From Maea johnstoni (Eukaryota > Annelida > Polychaeta > Spionida > Magelonidae): 64,000 bases of DNA. The stretch lies in contig OZ012701.1 of NCBI GenBank assembly GCA_963942565.1, positions 26,074,300-26,138,299 of the forward strand, given 5' to 3'. Positions 26,465 through 36,075 of the stretch are shown here, piece after piece. The position numbers were made by a program, and so were the translations under genes. Every line of letters starts with the position of its first letter. The stretch's first letter is position 1. The notes under the pieces are model-generated. The model made no database searches. It was not told where the DNA came from and saw only the letters and a list, made by a program, of their open reading frames with translations.

Positions 26465-27030
26465 CACTTTGAATTTAGATGGTAAAAAGCACAGCATAAT
26501 AACGTAATTTATACACCATTTCCATGCGTACATATGGTAGAAGGTCCATGTTTTATTGTGGAAAGTTGTGTTGCCTTTGTGCTTAGGTCGGAAAAATAAT
26601 TGCTAAATCCCTCAACAGTGCGCTACGGCGGAATGAATGTCGCATCCATCCCTGACATTCATGTCACTCATGCCCGACTCCCGTAATATACGCAACAATG
26701 GGACGTCTTCCAACAATCGAAAAAAAAACTGGTGCGGGCATCCTTAAGGATGCCCGCACCAGTTTTATTTTCGATTGTTGGAGACGTCCCATTGTTGCGC
26801 ATATTACGGGGGTCAGGCATGGATGACATGAACGTCAGGGATGGATGGGACATAACTATCGCCGTTGCGTACTGTTAAGGGATAGAGGAATTACTTTTCT
26901 GCCTGCATACAAAGGCAACAAAATCTTCTATAATAAAACATGGACCTAAAACCATATATGTGCGTAACAGGGGTGGATGAATTAAGCTTTTATGCAGTGT
27001 TGTTCGCCATTCAAATTAAAGTCTTCCGCA
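26465..27030. repeat. Foldback palindrome, ~570 bp, centred on CCTTAAGG
   Basis: The centre is between 26745 and 26746. The inner arms, 26643-26745 and 26746-26849, are nearly perfect and include GGTGCGGGCATCC / GGATGCCCGCACC. The outer arms are less conserved but still pair, for example AGGTCCATGTTTTATT near 26550 with its complement near 26930. A further match, GGTTAACGGTTTAAA (27708) against TTTAAACCGTTAACC (26444), lies ~670 bp out of register, as if the right arm later gained an insertion. This is typical of a foldback or MITE-like element; the family is unknown. Confidence 0.85.
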
Positions 27031-28060
27031 ACTTTTAGAAATTTGATTTTAATTTTGCTGAAACTTCGCATGAGTAAAGAACAAAGCACAGTGATCTTCA
27101 AAAACAACTTTTATTCACGCACTCATCAACTTCTTGTTTTTTCGCAAATTTTTGAAAAAATAATTCATGTCATGAACGTCTTATTCTCCCTAACTGGTAT
27201 CGTTCTTTGGTACTTTCATCTTTGCAGAGATATTGTAACTGCCGAATTGCCGAGTTTAATTTTCACAAATATTTATCTAAACTATCTAGTCAGTGCTTTT
27301 AACATGGAGACAAGAAGAAAATGACAAGTCTTTTCGGGTTAGATTTCGCACCACAGATGGAAATATTTGTGCAGATTTTCATAAAAATGGTACAGAAGAG
27401 TTACCCAATTGGCAATGTATTTGCTCATTCTTATATAAGATATTGTTTAGCAAGGGAACCCCACTTTATGCGTAGATGATTGATCATACATATTTTCTAA
27501 AAATGTTTCAAATCATTAATTACAAAGAATATGAAGATTACCCTATCCAAAAAACTGTGTTAAAACATGTTTTTTAGGATATGATTTAGAATAGGCAGGT
27601 ATAGTCATAATGTTATATACTAGTATTTGATAAAAGTCTGTTTTTGTACCAATTTCTCAAAATTGGCAAAAGTGTATGGAGTATTGTAGGACCTTAACTA
27701 CTAAAATGGTTAACGGTTTAAAGGGTCAGAAAAACCGAGGTAGTATAAGCATTTTTTGAGAGGGGGCCGTACTAGACACCCATTATTCAACAATAAAGGA
27801 TAGTCTGATTATTTCTTTGGAACAGCCCGAAGCAGAATCAGGGGTATCTAAATATTTTAGTTCTGAAGCACTACTATATAAGCCCTTATTGCAATGGTTA
27901 AGACCCAGAACATTCAATTGATATTTTAACTAAATGGAGTTCACTGGATGTTTATATACAATTTGTTCCAAAAAGTGAAATATGAAATCGGTTCTATTGT
28001 TTATGTTTAGCGAAAATTTGCCGGGTTGAACAGTGCTTTTATATTTAGCGTGTTGTGTGT
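27031..28060. other. Unassigned AT-rich stretch
   Basis: Overlapping short frames at 26992-27475 show no recognisable domain. Apart from the displaced GGTTAACGGTTTAAA match to the foldback's left flank, no structure was seen. Confidence 0.4.
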
Positions 28061-28061
28061 T

Positions 28062-28625
28062 TTGAATCCCCTATCGCACGCTCGTCGTAATTAACAACAC
28101 TGGCGACTCAAACAAAGGGAATTACCTTATTGTTGCCCAGGACATTGCCAATTTTATTTGCGAAAGAGCAAAGAGCGTGCCCTATCACTCGTAGCTCTGT
28201 AGCCAGAAAGGTAACTCGGAACGCCCCCATTATTTTTTGGTATACTGAAAGCAAATTTACAGAGCAAGAATATATCAAAAAATAAAAAAATTCTCTGGAC
28301 TAATTTTTTTTTTACAATTTATTATGTGTGACATAATGCGTCCTGGCAAGCGAGTACGACTCCAACAAAGAGATGTTCACCCTTTTGTTGCCACAACAAT
28401 AGGGAAACAAAGGCAGCGTCATTGTCTTTTCATGTCATAAAAAAGCAAAAAACATACCCTTTTACTCATAGCTCTGTAGCAGAAAAAGTAACTCGAAACA
28501 CCCCCAATTTTATTTCGCATATAGAATACAAATTTACAGGGCAAGAACATATCAAAAAATAAAAAAATTCTCTGGACTAATTTTTTTTTTACAATTCATT
28601 ATGTGCGATAAATTGACCTATATGT
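28062..28625. repeat. Two-copy tandem repeat, ~277-bp period
   Basis: TTCTCTGGACTAATTTTTTT occurs at 28291 and 28568, and AGCTCTGTAGC occurs in both units, along with CATATCAAAAAATAAAA-type runs. The upstream halves also align (CAAACAAAGGGAATTACC against CCAACAAAGAGATGTTCACC). The repeat lies just before the assembly gap, so more copies may be missing from the assembly. Confidence 0.85.
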
Positions 28626-28800
28626 GCGTCCTTTTTTGAGAAAAAGTGATGATTTTAAATTCAACCCCTCCAATTAAATTTTAGGCTGAGCAAAAGATAT
28701 AGGAGGATTTAAAATATAGTTTGCCCAAGCAGAACGAGAATCTACTTCATGAACTACATGCAAATTTACGTTTATAAAGATTGACAATTTATTATTCTAC

Positions 28801-29000
28801 NNNNNNNNNNNNNNNNNNNNNNNNNNNNNNNNNNNNNNNNNNNNNNNNNNNNNNNNNNNNNNNNNNNNNNNNNNNNNNNNNNNNNNNNNNNNNNNNNNNN
28901 NNNNNNNNNNNNNNNNNNNNNNNNNNNNNNNNNNNNNNNNNNNNNNNNNNNNNNNNNNNNNNNNNNNNNNNNNNNNNNNNNNNNNNNNNNNNNNNNNNNN
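28801..29000. other. Assembly gap, 200 N
   Basis: Exactly 200 ambiguous bases, a conventional scaffold gap of possibly unknown true size. Apparent frames crossing it are meaningless. Confidence 1.
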
Positions 29001-29359
29001 GAGCCAGAAAACAGAGGCTTGTAAGCAGTCTATGTGTAGGGGTGATGATGTCGGTGTTGTAAGGTGGAAGGCCGGGGTGTACGAGGCTCCTCAGCGTACC
29101 ATTGTCTCAGTATCGACGTCTTCTCTGACGAGGCAGTGGTGGCGCGGACCTCTATCGATTCCGCTCCGCCAATGAAAACAGCAGCGGAGGCCCAATGCAA
29201 CCCAGCCATTGCAATATCCATATTTCTCAATGCAATTATTGATCTCAGGCCCAGTACCGAGCATAATCATACCAACCTGGAAACGAATCAAAACACGTGT
29301 TGGGGAGTTTATGTTTATGATATCGTGGCCGGGGAATGTGTATAAGATATGGAAGTTTG

Positions 29360-29369
29360 TATATAAATA
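29360..29369 (+). promoter_or_regulatory. Candidate TATA box
   Basis: TATATAAATA is followed by a more GC-rich 170-bp stretch (29380-29540) and then by a strong splice donor at 29541 (CCGTAAGTAT). Together these look like a core promoter with a short untranslated first exon. The alternative is the promoter of a degraded mobile element. No downstream coding exon was found in the window to settle it. Confidence 0.3.
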
Positions 29370-29540
29370 CGGTAACTTTTGCCGGCGAGTGTGATATAGT
29401 CGCGGGCGAAAATTGATTGGAAGTAGTTCAGTTCGAGGAGGTCTCGGTTTCATGTCTAAATGCTTCCAGGATTAGAGCGGCGCGCGAGTTCTATACGGAT
29501 TCCCGCATCCAGGATATCCGTTACACACCAAAGCCCATCC

Positions 29541-29546
29541 GTAAGT
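29541..29546 (+). promoter_or_regulatory. Candidate 5' splice site
   Basis: GTAAGT preceded by CATCC matches the animal donor consensus well at +3 to +6. It closes the GC-rich stretch that starts after the candidate TATA box. A donor alone is weak evidence. Confidence 0.25.
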
Positions 29547-29729
29547 ATTTTTTCTTCCATACATATTTCATGGAGGTATTGTACAGTTGTAAGGATAGCT
29601 GCTCAGGCATAGTTGCTGAAGTAGGTAGGGCATATCGAGGGTGCCGTGCGCGTGCTGAAGTGGCATATACATATATACACTACAGGAAATATCAGTCTTC
29701 AAGGACTACATGGAAACATTCCAAAGCTG

Positions 29730-30170
29730 TGACGTCAGTTGGTGCCTGACGATTTTTGTCAGATCTTTTAAATGGTATTTGATATACACACGGATGTTCA
29801 CTGGATAACTAGCAATATTTTTGAGGAATCGTATTTCGTGTACTACAGTAATACCTGGGAAAGTGCAGACTGACACTGTAAAGCTCTGACGTCATTCAGA
29901 ACCCGAGGAGTCCAGCAAGGCTCCTAGAACGTGCTAAAGAGTTATGAAGATGTTCAGAAATGAGGCCGCTATTTTTAGAAATACTATAAACTACAACGAT
30001 ACTACGATTACTGAAGATTTGAGCCACGAGGCTGACGTCATTTAAAACTTGACGATTCTCTGTTATACCTCCAGACAGTTCTTGATAGATATGGATATGC
30101 ACGGATGTAACACCGCTGTTTTAGAGAATACTACACCACTTTCTAAAGACAAGTATTAACAAGGTGAGAG
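29730..30170. repeat. Degenerate ~150-bp repeat carrying TGACGTCA sites
   Basis: The 8-bp palindrome TGACGTCA (CRE consensus) occurs at 29730, 29887 and 30033, spaced 157 and 146 bp. Neighbouring words also recur, such as CTATTTTTAGAAATAC against GTTTTAGAGAATAC, and TTGACGATTCT against CTGACGATTTT. This suggests an old tandem repeat whose units keep the palindrome. Confidence 0.55.
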
Positions 30171-31488
30171 GTCTGTTGAATACATTATATGAGCAAACGT
30201 TTAACACGACAACACCAAACGTTTTATAATAGATAGAGTAACGGACTCAGTCACAAGTATGGCAATGCATTATGATCGATATGCAATGAACTAGTAGTAC
30301 ATGTATTAGTCCATGAGCCAGACCATATTTCGGTACCAATTTGCTGAATAAATCCAACAATGATTTTTGGTTAGCATGATATCTCAAGTGTCCAAAATCA
30401 GTTGATGGACTTCCGGGGCACTTTGTGAAATACCCTTTTGGCGGCCATCTTTAAAGATGGCCACCATATTTTCATCAAATTGAATGGAGTCAGGAAATAT
30501 TAAATAACTATTCACCAGAATGTCCTAGGAACATGTGAGTTGGCTCAAAATGTTCGTAATAACATTTTGCTTTTGATGATATATAATTTGTTACCTTTTG
30601 TTGGAATTATTTGTTAAAAAAATATAGAAAAACATGAAAAAAATGTGATTTTTTATGTCATTTTCAGGATGTGCTTTAAAAAGTTTTCTATTTATCAATG
30701 TTAGAATACATTTAGGCCAACTCTGGTCTTGGTTTGGTTAGCCTGATATCTCAAGTGTCCAAAATCAGTTGATGGACTTCAGAGGCAGTTTGCAAAATAC
30801 CCTTTTGGCGGCCATCTTTAAAGATGGCCACCATATTTTCACCAAAATGAATGGAGTCAGGAAATATTGAATAACTATTCACCAGAATGTCCTATAAACA
30901 TGTGGGTTAGCTCAAAATGTTTGTAGTAACTTTCTGCTTATGATAATATATGATTTGTTACCTTTAATTGGTATTATTTGTTAAAGAAATAAAGAAAAAC
31001 ATGAAGTAATTTGATTTTTTTTATGTCGTTTTCATGACGTACTTTAATTTTTTTCTATTTATCAATGTTACAATACATTTAGGCCAACTCTTGACTTAGG
31101 TCATCTGGACTAGAATATAAGGCATCCATAAACAATGGTTACAGATCTATTTCCACATTATTGGCTGCTGCACAGGTTATTTTGAACTTCAAATAGATAT
31201 ACATTTTCACATGTTTGCGGTAAGGTAACGCTGTATCTCAAGGATGTACTACTATGTCATTCTCAATTGATTAGTTCACTTGATTATAGTTACACTTACA
31301 TTATAAATTCCAATACTATTTGATTTTAAGTATTATCATTGTCTGTTTCCATTTCCTATATTTAATAATATCGTCATTTCGGAAAAGGAGAATGTAAAGT
31401 GCCAAAACAGTGACATTCCAAATACCAATTAATCCTTGTTCAAAAAAATCATTTGCCAATGGGTCTGAAGGTACGTACACACACATAT

Positions 31489-31489
<1 letters not shown>

Positions 31490-31572
<83 letters not shown>

Positions 31573-31596
31573 ATCTATCTATCTATCTCTCTCTCT

Positions 31597-31679
<83 letters not shown>

Positions 31680-31693
31680 TATACATATATATC
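31490..31693. repeat. Compound microsatellite (TA)n-(TC)n-(TA)n
   Basis: (TA)n at about 31493-31571, a short TATC stretch, (TC)n at about 31588-31647, then (TA)n to 31693. It mirrors the (TA)n-(GA)n tract at 33415-33508 in the other palindrome arm. Confidence 0.95.
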
Positions 31694-31812
31694 ATACCTT
31701 AAATCATTATCAAAGAATGATTCGTTCTTTTGTACAAAACACATGGATGATTTTCTCAGTTTATATTCAAATTTTGGCACATTCACAAAAACTTGTGTAC
31801 GTGTGTAATACT

Positions 31813-31823
31813 GTATATATATG

Positions 31824-31869
<46 letters not shown>

Positions 31870-31890
31870 CACACACAAAAACACACACAG
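31813..31890. repeat. (TA)n followed by (CA)n
   Basis: A (TA)n tract runs to about 31870 and is followed by a CACACA-rich tail. It corresponds in the palindrome to (TA)n at 33125-33220. Confidence 0.9.
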
Positions 31891-31912
31891 TTAATAGCAA
31901 ACTAAATCTAGG

Positions 31913-32188
31913 GGTATCCGCCGTGGCCTAGTGTTTACGACACCTTGCTCCGAAGCGTGTGTTCCCAGGTTCTAGTTTCGGCTGGGTCCTCGAAATAGCG
32001 GGTTGGCCTAGTTGCTTTATGAAGTTGCGGCGTTGTGGAGGACTGTCTATGGTCCTTCTGAAACTGAAAGACCTCGTGGAACTACTCGTTAAGAGAAGGG
32101 AATTTTGTTCCGGTTCCAGGTTTCTATCTCGTCGCGATATGACCTAACCTGTTGAGAGCGAGGTCAACCCCAAATCTTCCTTCCTTCC
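31913..32188 (+). mobile_element. tRNA-related SINE with 14-bp target-site duplication
   Basis: The 276-bp element is bounded by direct repeats AAACTAAATCTAGG at 31899-31912 and 32189-32202. The head has pol III promoter-like blocks: GTGGCCTAGTGTTTACGAC resembles box A, and GGTTCTAGTTTCGG resembles box B about 50 bp downstream. The 3' part contains GTCGCGATATGACCTAACCT and ends in (TTCC)n instead of poly(A). A 3' fragment of the same family lies at 56170-56266. Insertion through target-primed reverse transcription using a LINE is expected. It is missing from the matching position in the right arm, so it came after the palindrome formed. Confidence 0.88.
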
Positions 32189-32215
32189 AAACTAAATCTA
32201 GGTGTAACCTTTAAA

Positions 32216-32397
32216 CTTGTTCTCTCAGTGTCACTATCACTGTATCACTGTCATCCATATACTGCTCAACCTCATCATCTTCTTAAATGTTAGAACAGTC
32301 CTGCAATTTGCACATTGGGTTGCAGTGGACACCATTCACTACACACAGGCAGTCTTCATCACAACATCTATATCACATATAGGACATTAATGTCAAG
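32216..32397 (-). pseudogene. Inverted partial copy of the CXC-domain gene end
   Basis: Read on the minus strand, this segment matches 32912-33079: CTTGAC...ATTAATGTCCT, GATGAAGACTGCCTGTGTGT, then AATGTGCAAATT and GAAGATGATGAGGTTG. It therefore carries a decayed CXC domain and acidic C-terminus in mirror orientation. Its presence shows that the palindrome duplicated the gene's 3' end together with its flank. It is more diverged in coding content than the right-arm copy. Confidence 0.8.
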
Positions 32398-33079
32398 CTA
32401 CCGGAATGTTGTCATCATTTCTAAAGACACGGATGTCTTCATTATCCTCCTCACTCTCCTCATAGATACAGGCAGTTTGCAACACCATCAACTCCTTTGC
32501 TGGCCAGGATAAGGTCAAGCCTCTCAATTTGATCCGAAAGAAGCAGGAGTTCAGAGAGATGTTCATGGCTTTAGGGCAGGATTGGCATGTTACAGATGAG
32601 ATGCTCCATACCATACAATCATTCACTTGTAGCATGTATTGTTTGAATACAACTGCCAAGGAATTCAATACACTCAAGTATGAAATGTTCCGTGCAAAGA
32701 AGTGTGACTTTTCATCTGGCCAGCTCCCCCCTTGCAAAGATTCATTGGAACAGCACAGATACCGTGCTAACTACTAAACAGCAATCTGGAGGAAAGGTCT
32801 GCAAAATTCATAGGAGATACCTAGTCCAGCAAGTCAATATGGGTGGGATGTAGTAGGTGGAAAACTATAGGGATATGCTGGCTCACAGGAGCACCAGCTC
32901 CAGATGTTGTACTTGCATTAATGTCCTGTAAGTGCACTAGACATTGTGATGAAGACTGCCTGTGTGTAGTGAATGGCCTCCGCTGCACCCCAGCGTGCAA
33001 ATTTCGGGACTGTGCCAACATCCAAGAAGATGATGAGGTTGGGCAGTATTCAGATAACAGTGATGGTGACACTCAGTGA
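32398..33079 (+). pseudogene. Broken CXC (Tesmin/TSO1-like) domain gene, 3' part
   Basis: Three reading segments on the plus strand resemble parts of a protein family seen in many copies in marine invertebrates. The first (about 32393-32512) has SKDTDVFIILL, like the SxDTDVLVLL motif of these proteins. The second (about 32529-32777) has an alpha-helical stretch and QLPPCKDSLEQHRYRANY, matching the LPP-K(D)-L-QH-RANY-A-W block. The third (32843-33079) has TGAPAPDVVLALMSCKC, then a cysteine cluster (CKC-HC-CLC-NGLRCT-C-DC-N) and an acidic tail ending at a stop. The cysteine pattern is that of the CRC/CXC domain, known in other proteins to bind zinc and DNA. The segments are in different frames, so the copy is dead; the 5' half is absent. 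Family recall is from memory, so the name is provisional. Confidence 0.7.
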
Positions 33080-33124
33080 ACATGTTTAAAGGTTACACCT
33101 AGATTAATTTGGTACAAATTGTGT

Positions 33125-33155
33125 GTATATCTATCTATCTACCTATATATATATT

Positions 33156-33220
<65 letters not shown>
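33125..33220. repeat. (TA)n tract in the right palindrome arm
   Basis: Imperfect TATC/TATT at the start, then uninterrupted (TA)n. It is the counterpart of the tract at 31813-31870. Confidence 0.9.
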
Positions 33221-33412
33221 TGTAAGTCACTTAAATATGGCGTGAACTTTATTTAGCGCAATTACGGTACTGTCCTGGATAGCGTGATCTAACTATAGCG
33301 GTGAACTGGAACAGCCGCCGCAGAGATACACACATTTTTGCGAACGTGCCAAAACTTGAATATAAACGAAGCAAATGATCCATGTGTTTTGTACGAAAAA
33401 TTCTTTCATAAT

Positions 33413-33414
<2 letters not shown>

Positions 33415-33508
<94 letters not shown>
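33415..33508. repeat. (TA)n-(GA)n tract in the right palindrome arm
   Basis: (TA)n to about 33475 followed by (GA)n to 33508, the mirror of (TC)n-(TA)n at 31588-31693 in the left arm. Confidence 0.95.
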
Positions 33509-33509
<1 letters not shown>

Positions 33510-34736
33510 CCTTCATTGGCAAATGATGTTTAGGTTTTTTAAACAAGGATCAATTGGTATTTGGAATGTCTTTAAACCAAGGATCAATTGGTATTTGGAA
33601 TGTCAGTTTTGGCACTTCATATTCTCCTACTGCAAAATGCCGATAAATTAAGTATAGGAAATGGAAAGAGACAACAATAATACGTAAAATCAATTAGTAT
33701 TGGAATTTATAATTTAAATGTAACTATAATCAATTGAACTAATCAATTGAGAATTACAGAGTAATACGTTATTGAGATACAGTGTTACCTAACCCCAAAT
33801 ATGTGAAAATGTATATCTATTTGAAGTTCAAAATAACCTGAGCAGCAGCCAATAAAGTTGAAATAGATATGTAACCATTGTCTATGGATGCCTTATAATC
33901 TAATCCAGATGACCTGAGTCAAGTGTTGGCTCTAAATGTATTCTAACATTAATAAATAGAAAAAAAATTAAGAGCTTGTCATGGAAAACGACATGAATAA
34001 TCACATTTTTTATGTTTTTCTCTATTTTGTTAACAAATATTTTCAACAAAAGGTAACAAATTATATATCATCAGAAGCAGAAAGTTATTACAAACATTTT
34101 GAGCCAACCTCACATGTTCCTAGGACATTCTGGTGAATAGTTATTCAATATTTTCCTGACTACATTCATTTTGGGGAAATATGGTGGCCATCTTTAAAGA
34201 TGGCCGCCAAAAGGGTATTTTGCAGACTGCCCCGGAAGTCCATCAACTGATTTTGGACACTTGAGATATCAGGCTCACTAAAACAAGACAAGAGTTGGCC
34301 TAAATGTATTCTAACATTGGTAAATAGAAAACTTTTTAAAGTACTTCACGACATGAAAAATCACATTTTTTTCATGGTTTTCTCTATTTTTTTAACAAAT
34401 AATCCCAACAAAAATTAACAAATCATATATCGTCAGAAGCAGAATGTTACTACGCACATTTTGAGCTAACTCACATGTTCCTAGGACATTCTGCTGAATA
34501 GTTATTCAATATTTCCTGACTCCATTCAATTTGGTGAAAATATGGCGGCCATCTTTAAAGATGGCCGCCAAAAGGGTATTTCGCAAACTGCCCCGGAAGT
34601 CCATCAACATATTTTGGACACTTGAGATATCAGGCTAACCAAAAATCATTGTTGGATTTATTCATCAAATTGGTACCGCATCCTCAAATTTTGGGGTCTG
34701 GCTCATGGACTATATATAGTAGTCAGTAAGGTTGAT

Positions 34737-35100
34737 ATGATGATTATCCATACCAATGTGGTAGAGAGAGAAATGCAGGACATACTCATCTTCGTGGGTC
34801 AGATAAGAACAACTGACGAAATCGGTGATGCCCTTAGTAAGATAGCCCATGCCCTGCTTAATGCAAGTAATGCAATACCTACCTCTTAGTGCAGACCGAA
34901 TCTGAAGCTGTACTGGAATTCTGAGCTTAGAGAGTTTAAGTCCAAAAAGATCAAAAGATCCAGATGTTAGATTGCTGAAAGGCAGACCTAGGACCCCACA
35001 GTCCCAAGACCTGGGTAGAGCGGGCGCTATCAGAAGGATTAGCAAAGCGTATGACAATAAGATCATAAGATGATGATAGAAGCCATTGAGAGCAGCACCG
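34737..35100 (+). pseudogene. LINE pre-reverse-transcriptase region fragment
   Basis: The frame from ATG at 34737 reads MMIIHTNVVEREMQDILIF, then an alanine-rich helix (ALSKIAHALLNASN). After a stop at 34886, the same frame continues with RPNLKLYWNSELRELK. The latter fits the KPYWN-EL--LK block that precedes the polymerase domain in many LINEs. Several further stops follow, so it is dead. Reading the opposite strand gives a 118-codon frame with no sensible match; it is a shadow. Confidence 0.6.
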
Positions 35101-35188
35101 CAGATAAATCAGTATTTTAGCACCACCTTAAGACGTGCAGTAGTCCAAGATACTCGCAATTAAAAATCGAAAAGACGACGTAGTTTAT

Positions 35189-35329
35189 GAAATACTAGTA
35201 AATGACCTTTTGATTGAACTAGAGAATTCCAAGCTGTGCTGTACTATATCGAGGATACCTAGCAGCCCAGCTCATGGCTACGCTGATGATTTAGCCACAG
35301 CTACGGTCTTCCAAACTCCATACGGATAA
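35189..35329 (+). pseudogene. LINE reverse transcriptase scrap with YADD
   Basis: The frame gives VNDLLIELENSKL followed by AHGYADDLATATV. The F/YADD box is the catalytic metal-binding motif of reverse transcriptases, and the preceding NDLL-ELE-SK-G-like block fits the strand-helix before it. Only about 46 codons remain, so most fingers and palm motifs are lost. TYR279-ASP290 of the window coordinates (35279-35290) encode the motif itself. Confidence 0.72.
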
Positions 35330-36075
35330 AGTACATAACATACTGTAGAATGGCTAATTTTTTCGTGTGTTTTATTTTCGTGTTTTTTTTCCGAATGCTA
35401 TCAAATGGGAATAATTAACACAGGAAAAATCTATACAGTTCATGTCCGGACTTAATAAACATGGAAAATTCTGATCTTAGTTCAATAGACTGGGCCAGCT
35501 TTATCTCCGAGGTGTCCTGACCAGCGTTTTGCTCAGAGTGGTAGCAGTCGTCACTCATTGCAATCTACATGTGGCGGGGAACATAGCTAATTGCACTGGA
35601 TGACCACTGATCATGCTGTGACTGCTGCTCAACTATGTGCCACTTCACAGATTACACCGCCATTGATCTATTTCTGGACGCCTCTCTAGACTGGTTATAG
35701 TCCCATTGCCACGTGTGTTGACTGCAATTAAGGGCCCTGCACGTGCAGGTACCCATTGATATTTACTCTTTGGTATACTAAAATTAAAGGTCTACATAAA
35801 AGGGGGAAAATTAAAAACGGAAAAGACATATGTCCTCTATTCGGAAATATTAGAAACGGAAACACCCAAAAATGAGAAATTAGGGAAAATTGTCACACAG
35901 AAAAACAGGAAGACTAACAATCTCAGCAGTAAACAGGGTTTTTAGGCTTGACCGAGAAGGGGTCAAAGAAAGGGAAACATATGATCACGTGGGGGTTAAA
36001 ATGAGTATTTTTGATGAGGAAGGGAAAACTTTAAATGCATCAACCGATTTGGGGATATGAAAAAATGGGTTAAAT
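35330..36075. other. Unassigned segment inside the LINE remnant
   Basis: It starts near TACTGTAGAATGGCTAATTTT and has AT-rich runs rich in CGTGTTTT and GGAAAA. A weak inverted resemblance between 35355-35420 and 35800-35900 could be a decayed MITE. Nothing in it is coding. Confidence 0.35.

Larger units (their letters stand above)
30308..32397. repeat. Left arm of a 4.4-kb palindrome
   Basis: This arm is the reverse complement, with mismatches and length differences, of 32912-34711. It contains two ~367-bp subrepeats beginning GGTTAGC(A/C)TGATATC at 30369 and 30736. Inside it lie (TA)n and (TC)n tracts, a SINE with its own target duplication, and at the inner end a minus-strand copy of the CXC-domain gene end. 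Anchors to the other arm include AGTCCATGAGCCAGACC (30308), GGCGGCCATCTTTAAAGATG (30440), TACAAAACACATGGAT (31733) and TAACCTTTAAAC (32205). Confidence 0.92.
32912..34711. repeat. Right arm of the 4.4-kb palindrome
   Basis: It pairs with 30308-32397 around a 514-bp spacer (32398-32911). From the inside outward it carries the CXC-domain C-terminus (to 33079), a ~28-bp stretch matching the left arm with one mismatch (33079-33106), (TA)n, a tract ending in (GA)n, and two ~361-bp subrepeats seen as CTTGAGATATCAGGCT at 34259 and 34621. The SINE present in the left arm is absent here. Confidence 0.92.

Noticed and set aside
28781-29062. Frame spanning the N block
   Set aside because: Most residues are unknown because it crosses the assembly gap.
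29001-29345. GC-rich overlapping frames after the gap as a host exon
   Set aside because: Frames are open on both strands and neither gives a recognisable motif; only the TATA-like and donor sites were kept as weak candidates.
29298-29530. Solo LTR starting TGTTGG and ending CACA
   Set aside because: No matching flanking duplication, no second copy and no adjacent element remains; the boundaries are arbitrary.
34710-35066. 118-codon minus-strand frame
   Set aside because: The opposite strand reads as a LINE linker with better family fit, so this is a shadow.
35338-35905. MITE starting TACTGTAGAATGG inside the LINE
   Set aside because: The proposed right end pairs too poorly and no target duplication is visible.
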